From: Gemmatimonadaceae bacterium
Lineage (GTDB): Bacteria; Gemmatimonadota; Gemmatimonadetes; Gemmatimonadales; Gemmatimonadaceae
Direction of reading: 5' to 3'
DNA length: 55,645 bases
Assembly: GCA_037721215.1 (NCBI GenBank)
Contig: JBBJNV010000003.1
Span: 1 to 55,645, forward strand
Part shown: piece by piece, positions 49,269 to 55,645 of the stretch
How positions within the stretch are numbered: the first letter of the stretch is position 1
How the letters are laid out: the number at the start of each line of letters is the position of its first letter
The notes under the pieces: model-generated
Databases searched by the model: none
What the model saw: only the letters and a program-made list of their open reading frames with translations
What the model was told of the DNA's origin: nothing
Made by a program: the position numbers and the translations under genes

Positions 49269-49835
49269 GCGCCGCGCCACACGCGCAGCGAGTCGAAACG
49301 CGAGCGTTCGTGTGCACGATCACATCGCATACCGCTGCACTCTCGCATTGCGGCCGTATTATTTGCCTTTTAACGACACTAACTTCTCGCGCACGAAGAT
49401 CAGTTGATCGATGTCAGGAGACCACCACATCCACTCGCTACAAGCCGCGAGCGTTACTGCGGCAGCCTCGATTACCGCACGACGCAGAGTCGCGCCGCAT
49501 ACTACCGTTTCCCGAGGATGGGAAACCCTGGGGGAAGTTGAGTAGGCTGAACTCGACATTGGTCAGGGAGCAACCACTTCAACCCGCAGCGCGTACTCAG
49601 GCCTTCCATGAATCGAAGTGTCGCGCTTTGCTTTCTCCTCTCAAGACTCTTAGGACGGCTTCTGCCCACCAGCGGAGGATTATGACTACCGAATCTGACC
49701 AATCCTCTTCGGGATAGGGCACCCCGCTGACTGTCACATGTAACCGACCCGCAACCTGCCCACGCGATTTAGTAGCACAATTGTGCGACTAGCAGCTTTG
49801 CCGCATCGATACGAACGTCTGTACTTTTTCGAAAG
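49269..49835. other. 567-base gene-poor stretch
   Basis: No gene I can support. Base composition is slightly more AT-rich than around it. A 66-codon minus-strand frame (49359-49559, ending FVREKLVSLKGK) has a plausible end but no family and no ribosome binding site. A small hairpin GTTTCCC-GAGGAT-GGGAAAC lies at 49507-49526. The stretch, next to the HicB remnant, reads like the scar of lost accessory genes. Confidence 0.5.
49771..49790. promoter_or_regulatory. 20-base near-perfect palindrome, operator-like
   Basis: AGTAGCACAATTGTGCGACT: nine of ten half-site positions are complementary, with a perfect 12-base core GCACAATTGTGC. It has no loop, which favours a dimeric protein-binding site over an RNA hairpin. 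No promoter or regulator gene is obvious next to it; it lies just beyond the 3' end of the lipoprotein gene. Confidence 0.4.
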
Positions 49836-50336
49836 TCAGGTGCGGCGGAAAGTGTACATTCTGCCACCGAATCGAAGCGTAAGCATCACACCGGACGGCG
49901 AATCGGGCGGCGATTCAATGGGAACGGTGAACTCTCCGAATCCTTTGTTAGACGTGAACTCGACGCGCCTACCTCTTGCTGTCCACTCGCCGAAGTCCTC
50001 CACTAATCGTCGGTCATCGATAAAGAGGAGCCGGTTTGGATCACAGCGCAGCCGAAGCAAAACGCGCACCGAATAGAGCGGATCGTGTGAGTCTGGCCCG
50101 CCGGAGAAAAGTACCATTTCACCCTGGTAAATCTCACGCGGACAATTCCCTCCTTCGATTGCAAGCGGGAGAGCAGTGCCATCGACTGACTCGAGGTCGT
50201 AGGTACCTTGGGCAATGGAAAGATCGGGGGCCGTCGAAAATAGCGAACAGCCAGCGAGCAGGCACGCCATCCATAGAGAAAGTCGTATGGCTGGAGCCCG
50301 CGCTGACCGAGAAGGCGGCGGGAGAGGAGGTTTCAC
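49836..50336 (-). CDS. Small hypothetical lipoprotein
   Basis: A 166-residue protein with a lipoprotein signal: basic, Pro-rich N-terminus, hydrophobic LSLWMACLLAGC, lipidated Cys near residue 30. The mature part is beta-rich and resembles small lipocalin/META-like folds (GTYDLESVDGTALPL ... FTVPIESP ... LTLRFGGRMYTFRR), but I cannot assign a family. GTG start at 50336, three bases after the stop of the phosphatidyltransferase gene, so it is probably the third gene of that operon. Confidence 0.75.
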   Translation of the reverse strand: MKPPLPPPSRSARAPAIRLSLWMACLLAGCSLFSTAPDLSIAQGTYDLESVDGTALPLAIEGGNCPREIYQGEMVLFSGGPDSHDPLYSVRVLLRLRCDPNRLLFIDDRRLVEDFGEWTARGRRVEFTSNKGFGEFTVPIESPPDSPSGVMLTLRFGGRMYTFRRT

Positions 50337-50339
50337 GTT

Positions 50340-51080
50340 CTAGCGCTCGCCTAACTGGTTTGAGATACTCGCAGTTCTATAGATAGCAGTTCCCATCGCA
50401 CCCGCAGCAATCACGGCAACCGTCCAACCCAGCAGCGTCCCGGGCGCCCACCCCATCCACCCAGCGACCGGGGCATCGGCAAGCGCGGCCAACGCCAGTA
50501 ACACCAGCCGCTCCGCCCGCTGCATCACCCCTCCGCGGCACAACACCCCCAACGCCTCACCCCGCGCCCGGGTATAACTCACGAGCAGCGACGCTCCGAG
50601 TGCGAGCGCGACGGCAGCCGTCGCCCACCTCTGGCCATCATAGAAAATCGCTAGCCCGGCAAAGGCGAAAGTCTCAGCGAACCTGTCGAGCGTCGAGTCC
50701 AGAAACGCCCCACGCTCATTCGCGATCCCGCGCGCCCGGGCTATCCGTCCGTCGAAAATGTCCGAGGCTCCCCCCAGAAGCACCATCCAGCCGCCGAGTG
50801 CCAGCTCACCGAACACAAAGGCAAAGCCCGCCGCCGCACCGAAGACGACACCCAGATAATTGAAGACATCCGGTGAAACCCTTGTCCTTACAAAGAATCG
50901 CTCGACGGGGCCAATCACCCACATCAGCCAGTCGCGCACCCAGAAACCCAGAATCATCGTCGTTGGACGGCGCGCCACGTCGACGTCCATCGAGCGGCCG
51001 CGCCCGACTACCGCGAAGACGGGCATCGTCAACAACAGTGCGGCCACCAGCAGCAGGGCAATCCGCTCGGTTGCCCTCAC
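50340..51080 (-). CDS. CDP-alcohol phosphatidyltransferase
   Basis: A 246-residue integral membrane enzyme that joins a CDP-activated lipid to an alcohol acceptor. The family signature is complete, DG-x2-AR-x8-G-x3-D-x3-D, seen as DGRIARARGIANERGAFLD plus STLD (Asp at about 110 to 132), with about six hydrophobic helices around it. The later motif RGGVMQRAERLVLL resembles phosphatidylinositol-phosphate synthase relatives, but the acceptor is undecided. I chose GTG 51080 because it overlaps the preceding stop as GTGA and begins at the first helix; the frame runs upstream to 51155. Coupled to a candidate CDP-DAG synthase, which would supply its substrate. Confidence 0.88.
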   Translation of the reverse strand: MRATERIALLLVAALLLTMPVFAVVGRGRSMDVDVARRPTTMILGFWVRDWLMWVIGPVERFFVRTRVSPDVFNYLGVVFGAAAGFAFVFGELALGGWMVLLGGASDIFDGRIARARGIANERGAFLDSTLDRFAETFAFAGLAIFYDGQRWATAAVALALGASLLVSYTRARGEALGVLCRGGVMQRAERLVLLALAALADAPVAGWMGWAPGTLLGWTVAVIAAGAMGTAIYRTASISNQLGER

Positions 51081-52126
51081 TTTCTCATTCGGCGTTGCTG
51101 CGGGCGGGTGCGTAGGAAAAGGATCGCTTTGGGCCACAGGAAAATGAACGGCCACCGACGCTCACGCTCGGTCAACTCGACGGCCACCCCGCTCCTCCGG
51201 GCAATCTTCTGAACGACGTAGTCGAGCCAGCCATCGTAGAGGGCGATGTGCTTGGCCCATCTTACCGTCCCCCGCGCCTTCGAAATGCGGAAATACCGCT
51301 GCCGCCGCCGCCGCTCGGCGAGCGGCGGGAAAATCACCTGCCGATAGCCGTCCTTGCCGCGTTCGAGGATCCCGTGACGCGTCAAGCCATCGAGCAGCGC
51401 CGAATACACAGGCAGAAGCGCAACTCGCTGGGCATCGAGCAGCTGCGTCACCCGATCATCACCCTCCGGCCTTACCTCCGCGGAAAACGATGTCTCGAGC
51501 AGTACCCGGCAGTACGTCTCTGCATCGAATGACTGAGGCAGAAACGGCTGGCCCCACTGATAAGTCCGGATACGCATCTCGACCAGCGCCGAACTCACGT
51601 CCTCCCGGCTTTGATCGTCCCTCGCCCAGAGGAGCTGGACATTCTGGAACAGGCGTCCCTGAGTGAAATGGTCGGCGGTCTCCATCCGCGCGGCCAGCCG
51701 CAAGCCGCGCAAAGTCAGTACCGCGCACTTGCTGCGCCCATCCCGCCCATCGGGTGCTCTGATGGCGTGGATGTTGGGCGGCAGTACATGCGCGAGCACT
51801 TCGGCAGTTCGCGGGCCGACCGAAGTGTCAATCGCACTTGTCAGGGACAGATACGCATCGTGATAGCGCTCGACGATCACGAAGAAATCATGCGCGCTGT
51901 CGGCGCGCGCGTCCGAGCGTTGCGCGTGCGAGCCATAATGGATGACAGCCAGTGCGCCAGGCCCGAAGGCATCGGCAATGGCGTTCCCCAGTGTGCGGGC
52001 GGTAGGCGTGGGTTCCGCATCGAGTCCACCGGCAAGGGCGGTGCGGAGCTCCCTGTCGGCGAGCACCTGATCCAGAAAGTCCACGAATAACGGCTCGGTT
52101 GTAGTCGGGTGGCCGCGCCAGCACAA
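51077..52126 (-). CDS. Tam41-like nucleotidyltransferase, candidate CDP-DAG synthase
   Basis: A 349-residue protein with a nucleotidyltransferase core: IHYGSHAQ (64-66 YGS) and HDFFVIV (Asp80). The acidic motif is DF-x-x-V rather than the classical DxD, as in mitochondrial Tam41, the soluble-type CDP-diacylglycerol synthase. The C-terminal half also follows Tam41 in outline: a GRLFQNVQLLW segment, an ALVEMRIRTYQW helix, then SFSAEVRPE and a winged-helix-like region, and finally a basic, hydrophobic tail (RRWPFIFLWPKAILF) that could sit on membrane. The next gene uses CDP-activated lipid, supporting the call. Start TTG 52126 is uncertain; GTG 52084 is an alternative. Another nucleotidyltransferase role remains possible. 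Confidence 0.6.
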   Translation of the reverse strand: MCWRGHPTTTEPLFVDFLDQVLADRELRTALAGGLDAEPTPTARTLGNAIADAFGPGALAVIHYGSHAQRSDARADSAHDFFVIVERYHDAYLSLTSAIDTSVGPRTAEVLAHVLPPNIHAIRAPDGRDGRSKCAVLTLRGLRLAARMETADHFTQGRLFQNVQLLWARDDQSREDVSSALVEMRIRTYQWGQPFLPQSFDAETYCRVLLETSFSAEVRPEGDDRVTQLLDAQRVALLPVYSALLDGLTRHGILERGKDGYRQVIFPPLAERRRRQRYFRISKARGTVRWAKHIALYDGWLDYVVQKIARRSGVAVELTERERRWPFIFLWPKAILFLRTRPQQRRMRK

Positions 52127-52166
52127 TCAGCCAGCGGGGCGAGAAAGCCTCGGCTTTAAACGATCG

Positions 52167-52196
52167 AGCCCCTCTCATTGGATGGGAGAGGGGGCT
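52167..52196. other. Hairpin in the divergent promoter region
   Basis: AGCCCCTCTC (52167-52176), loop of nine, then GAGAGGGGGCT (52186-52196) with one bulged G. It lies between the divergent Tam41-like and AGPS genes, so on either strand it would be in or before a 5' leader, where it could affect early transcription or mRNA stability. No terminal T-run. Confidence 0.45.
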
Positions 52197-52298
52197 TCCC
52201 TATCATAACACGCCGGATATCAACATCAAATAGTGGCGATTGCCTGCAGGTTGATCTTTCTGGCCATATGCCTCGAACCCAAATAGCTTACGAGTTGA

Positions 52299-54143
52299 AT
52301 GCCGAAGCCACAGTTCCGTAACAGATCAAATCGCACGGCGCTGTCGTCCAGCGAGGGCAGAATCTATCCGCCCCCCGTCGTCGAAAACCCCGGGGACGCG
52401 ATCAGCGCCACCGAATGGGGCTTCGTCGACACATCCTTTGCCGTCGACCAGTCCGGGGCGATAACGGTCAAAGGAGACCGATACCCAGGCCTGAGCGGAC
52501 AGACTCTCCCTGATCTGCTGCCCTGGTTCCGCTCGGTCGTAGGCATCGATTTCTCAGTGCTCGACCCGGCCGCCAGCAGTTATCCGCCCTATGTTCCCGA
52601 GTCCAGACCGGCCCCGGCGTTTCTGGAGCGGATCGAGTCCTTCCTCCCTGCAGCTCAGGTCACCACCGAGCCGGTGATCCGCCTGCGCCACGGCCACGGC
52701 CACACCGTCTCGGAGATCAACGCGGTCCGGACCACCGGCTTCGACAGGGTGCCCGACTACGTAGTCTACCCGGCCGATGAGGCTCAGGTAGCCGCGCTGG
52801 TGGAAGCGGCATCGGAAACGGACGTGGTACTCATTCCGTACGGTGGAGGAACGAACGTCACGGAGGCGTTGCGCTGCCTCCCTCATGAGGAGCGACCCAT
52901 CATTTCAGTGGACATGGGCCGCATGAACCGTATTGAATGGATCGATCCCGTTAATCGGATGGCGAAGATTCAGGCGGGTGCACCAGGCCGGCTGATTCAG
53001 GCCCAGCTGGCCGGGTACGGCTATTCGATGGGCCACGAGCCCGACAGCGTAGAGTTTTCCACGCTCGGCGGATGGATCGCGACGAACGCCAGCGGGATGA
53101 AGAAAAACCAGTACGGAAACATCGAAGACATCGTTCTCGATGTGACTGTCATCTCGGCGGCCGGAAAGCTCGAGCGCTCGCACGTCGTCCCCCGCGAGAG
53201 CATCGGCATCGATCCCAAGTTGTGGATCATAGGCAGCGAAGGAACACTGGGAATCGTGACCTCCGCGGTGGTAAAGCTGTTCCCGCTGCCCGAGGAACAG
53301 CGCTACGGATCGGTGATCTTCAAGACATTCGAAGATGGCATTGCATTCATGTATGACGTGGCCCAGGAAGACCGGCGTCCCGCGAGTGTTCGCTTGGTAG
53401 ACAACCTCCAGTTCCAGTTCGGGCAGGTACTCAAAGCGCCCTCGCGTGGCGCGAAGCGCCTCAAGAGCAAAGCGGAAAAATGGATGGTTACCGGCCCGCT
53501 CGGGTTCGATCCGCAGAAAATGGTTGCGGTCACGCTGGTCTTCGAAGGCACCCGCGAACAGGTGGAACGCCAGGAAAAGCGGATCTACCAGCTCGCGAAA
53601 CGCCAACAGGGCTTCAAGGGCGGAGCGGAAAACGGCAGGCGTGGATATCTCCTCACTTTCGGTATCGCCTACATCCGCGATTTCGTTCTGCGTCATCACA
53701 TTCTGGGCGAATCGTTCGAGACCTCCGTTCCGTGGAGCCAGGCGCAGGAGCTGATCGACCGGGTAAAACGGCGGATATATGCCGCGCACGAAAAGCGCAG
53801 GCTTCCCGGCCATCCGTTCGTGTCATGCCGGGTTACGCAGGTCTATGACACGGGATGCTGTATCTATTTCTACATGGCCTTTTATTCGAAAGGCGTGTCG
53901 GATGCGGTTGGCGCGTATCATGAAATCGAGGCTGAGGCGCGCGAGGAGATCATCGACGCTGGTGGGTCCATCTCGCACCACCACGGCGTCGGCAAGCTTC
54001 GGCTTCCTTTCGTGCGCGACATCATGTCGCCGGCCATGATGGAATGGCGGGATCAGATGAAGGCGACTCTCGATCCTCGTGGTATTTTCGCCGCCCAGTC
54101 GCCGCTCGAAGTGCATGAACCAGTATCCCTGGTGGCCTCATGA
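52299..54143 (+). CDS. Alkyldihydroxyacetonephosphate synthase (AGPS), eukaryote-like
   Basis: FAD enzyme that exchanges the acyl chain of acyl-DHAP for a fatty alcohol, creating the ether bond of ether lipids. 614 residues. Very close in motif content to animal peroxisomal AGPS: RYPGLSG; PDYVVYPADEAQV; FAD-binding PYGGGTNV; MGHEPDSVEFSTLGGW (GHEPDS 245-250); ASGMKKNQYGNIED; GSEGTLGIVT; NGRRGYLLTFGIAYIRD (Arg448); LGESFETSVPW; CRVTQVYDTGCCIYFY; and the active-site HHHGVGKLR (His560-562). No peroxisomal targeting leader. ATG 52299 has a weak GAG upstream. Its stop overlaps the next start (ATGA), so it is coupled to the fatty acyl-CoA reductase gene. Confidence 0.93.
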   Translation: MPKPQFRNRSNRTALSSSEGRIYPPPVVENPGDAISATEWGFVDTSFAVDQSGAITVKGDRYPGLSGQTLPDLLPWFRSVVGIDFSVLDPAASSYPPYVPESRPAPAFLERIESFLPAAQVTTEPVIRLRHGHGHTVSEINAVRTTGFDRVPDYVVYPADEAQVAALVEAASETDVVLIPYGGGTNVTEALRCLPHEERPIISVDMGRMNRIEWIDPVNRMAKIQAGAPGRLIQAQLAGYGYSMGHEPDSVEFSTLGGWIATNASGMKKNQYGNIEDIVLDVTVISAAGKLERSHVVPRESIGIDPKLWIIGSEGTLGIVTSAVVKLFPLPEEQRYGSVIFKTFEDGIAFMYDVAQEDRRPASVRLVDNLQFQFGQVLKAPSRGAKRLKSKAEKWMVTGPLGFDPQKMVAVTLVFEGTREQVERQEKRIYQLAKRQQGFKGGAENGRRGYLLTFGIAYIRDFVLRHHILGESFETSVPWSQAQELIDRVKRRIYAAHEKRRLPGHPFVSCRVTQVYDTGCCIYFYMAFYSKGVSDAVGAYHEIEAEAREEIIDAGGSISHHHGVGKLRLPFVRDIMSPAMMEWRDQMKATLDPRGIFAAQSPLEVHEPVSLVAS

Positions 54144-55645
54144 CCGCGGCCCCGGCCGGAGCCCGCGTGATGCTGACCGGAGTTACCGGATTCGTCGGCA
54201 AGGTGGTGCTCGAGGAACTCCTGCGGCGGCGTGAGGAGCTGGGCATCGAGCGTGTCTATCTGCTGATCCGTTCTCGCAGAAGAAAATCTCCGGCCGACCG
54301 ATTCGACCAGAATGTGGCTACTTCGCCCTGCTTCGCGCTGCTGGAACCCGGGTGGCGCGATTTCTGTCAGCCAGTTGCCGGGAACGTGACGGATAAAGGA
54401 CTGGGGTTCTCTGCGCCAGACGCTCAACTGCTTCGTGATAACCTGACGCACATAATTCACTGTGCGGCGTCGGTAAAATTCGATCTCCCGGTTGCGGAAG
54501 CGACATTAATCAACATCACGGGCGCGCTGGGAGTGCTGGAGTTCGCGCAGAGCTGTCCCGGACTCAAACGACTGGTCGATGTATCCACTGCCTACGTCAC
54601 ACCACACCCGGGCGACGGCGTTCCGATCGAGGAAAAACTCGTCGAGCTGCCGTTCGATGCTGAGGAGGTCTATGACACTATCCGGGCCGGCAACGCGGAC
54701 GAAAAGGCGCTCATGGCGCAGACGAGGCACGCGAACACCTACACCCTGACGAAGTGCATTGCCGAGGTGCTCCTCGTAAAGCGCCGGGGCGACACGCCGC
54801 TCACGCTCCTCAGGCCGAGTATCGTGTCGGCGTGCAGGCGGTATCCGTTTCCGGGGTGGATCGACAGTCGGGCTGCCTATGCGGCATTCATTTCGCTGCT
54901 TGGCGCAGGCCATTTGCGGGTCGTGCGCATCGATCCAAACGCGGTACCGGATGTGGTGCCTTGTGACGACGTGGCTGCCCGTATCATCTCCTGCGCTTTC
55001 GAGCCGTCACTTCAGACGCCGATCGTCGTGCGACATGCGGTGGCCGGACTTGCGAACAGCGGGTTGCTGTCCAAGCTGGCGTACGCCCACGAGCTGCATT
55101 TCAAGAATCATCCGCACGCGAAGGAAGCCAAGTGGGCCTATGTCGGAGATTCCATGGCATCGTTTCGTTTTCATGAACTGATGCATCACCATGTTCCGAT
55201 GGGAGCGGCGAAGGTAGCCACACGGTTGACCCGGCGCCGAAAGGCGATCAGTCAGGTGGACAAGCTGGCCGACGTACTAGGCTATCTGGATGGCGCTTTT
55301 TATTACTTCGCGCACAACACTTTCGATTTTCGAACCGCGTTTCCGCCGCTCGAAGGGTTCGATCTCGATGAGTACCTCGAGACAATATCGCACGGCGTCT
55401 CGGAGCATCTGCTGAAGCGCAATCCCCGGAATGCGCCGCTTCGCATGCATGGTATGGACATGGGATGGGCAATGCGCCAGCCCGAAGGCAACTCGACGGT
55501 GCGGGCATTTGCGTACTTCATGCGCAAGACACTCCGTGCGGCCGGTGCGCAGATCACGTTCAACGAAGCCGAGATCAGGGCGGCGTTGCGCGATGTTAAG
55601 GATGGCGATCTGGTTGTGCTGGCGCCCAGCCACCGGAGCTACATG
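54140..55645 (+). CDS. Fatty acyl-CoA reductase fused to DHAP/G3P acyltransferase (3' end outside window)
   Basis: 502 residues visible, no stop before the window edge. Residues 1-430 follow the eukaryotic-type alcohol-forming fatty acyl-CoA reductase: NAD(P) motif LTGVTGFVGKVVLEELL, HIIHCAASVKFD, VDVSTAYVTP, the catalytic YTLTK (Tyr201, Lys205), RPSIVS, then the C-terminal domain ending DLDEYLETISHGVSEHLL. After a linker, residues 445-502 match the N-terminal side of GNPAT/PlsB acyltransferases and reach block I, VVLAPSHRSYM, containing the catalytic His. The protein would make both the fatty alcohol and the acyl-DHAP used by AGPS next door. Start ATG 54140 overlaps the AGPS stop. Confidence 0.85.
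   Translation, partial: MTAAPAGARVMLTGVTGFVGKVVLEELLRRREELGIERVYLLIRSRRRKSPADRFDQNVATSPCFALLEPGWRDFCQPVAGNVTDKGLGFSAPDAQLLRDNLTHIIHCAASVKFDLPVAEATLINITGALGVLEFAQSCPGLKRLVDVSTAYVTPHPGDGVPIEEKLVELPFDAEEVYDTIRAGNADEKALMAQTRHANTYTLTKCIAEVLLVKRRGDTPLTLLRPSIVSACRRYPFPGWIDSRAAYAAFISLLGAGHLRVVRIDPNAVPDVVPCDDVAARIISCAFEPSLQTPIVVRHAVAGLANSGLLSKLAYAHELHFKNHPHAKEAKWAYVGDSMASFRFHELMHHHVPMGAAKVATRLTRRRKAISQVDKLADVLGYLDGAFYYFAHNTFDFRTAFPPLEGFDLDEYLETISHGVSEHLLKRNPRNAPLRMHGMDMGWAMRQPEGNSTVRAFAYFMRKTLRAAGAQITFNEAEIRAALRDVKDGDLVVLAPSHRSYM

Noticed and set aside
49359-49559. 66-codon minus-strand frame in the gene-poor stretch
   Set aside because: Plausible C-terminus but no ribosome binding site, no family and mixed composition; mentioned only in the gap description.
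52905-53813. 302-codon minus-strand frame inside the AGPS gene
   Set aside because: Antisense to a strongly conserved enzyme; no ribosome binding site or recognisable domain.

Overview
The window looks like ordinary chromosome from a GC-rich, Gram-negative-type bacterium, most likely a member of the Gemmatimonadota. This is an inference. It rests on the Ser/Thr kinase with a C-terminal tandem-repeat (TPR-like) region, the ECF sigma / zinc-finger anti-sigma pair, the VIT-VWA protein, the exported amidohydrolase, OmpA-type lipoprotein and cyclic-glucan synthase, and uniform base composition. No phage, insertion sequence or CRISPR array was seen.

Layout. 1-55: 3' part of a tRNA-Phe. 235-4109: an ion-homeostasis group (voltage-gated-like channel, DUF2254 membrane protein, and a divergent nhaA broken at a CT repeat). 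4555-13508: PAS/GAF histidine kinase, exported amidohydrolase, phosphofructokinase, PRC-barrel protein, Ada repair protein, three small or hypothetical genes and an OmpA-type lipoprotein ending in a strong hairpin. 13714-22011: a 2765-residue cyclic beta-1,2-glucan synthase, overlapped at its 3' end by a convergent FAD/Rieske oxidoreductase. 23757-30916: HerA-like ATPase, kynB and transketolase (coupled), a ring-cleaving dioxygenase / nitroreductase pair resembling quinone detoxification operons, a small charged protein and a diguanylate cyclase. 31003-34913: VIT-VWA protein, ECF sigma factor and anti-sigma factor in one operon. 34991-40920: zinc metalloprotease, a FabI that reads like the plant/chlamydial type, PAP2 phosphatase, 2H phosphoesterase and GT9 glycosyltransferase. 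40961-44081: flavin monooxygenase of the sulfonate/sulfone type plus an ATP-grasp ligase, preceded by what looks like a cysteine-sensing transcription attenuator, then an SDR. 44173-49017: Ser/Thr kinase, DUF4342 protein, EttA. 49089-49835: a gene-poor scar with a truncated HicB antitoxin remnant. 49836-55645: a phospholipid/ether-lipid locus.

The most interesting region is the last one. On the plus strand an alkyl-DHAP synthase very like the animal peroxisomal enzyme is translationally coupled to a protein that starts as a fatty acyl-CoA reductase and runs into the first motif of a DHAP/glycerol-3-phosphate acyltransferase at the window edge. All three activities of the peroxisomal ether-lipid pathway would then sit in two adjacent genes, in a fusion order I do not recognise. 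Divergent from it, a Tam41-like nucleotidyltransferase (candidate CDP-DAG synthase) overlaps a CDP-alcohol phosphatidyltransferase. Second in interest is the predicted attenuator at 43042-43185, where a Met-Cys-Met-Cys leader peptide and a decoy copy of a terminator arm suggest control by cysteine supply. Third is the (CT)7 tract that puts nhaA out of frame and would restore it at 8 or 5 units.
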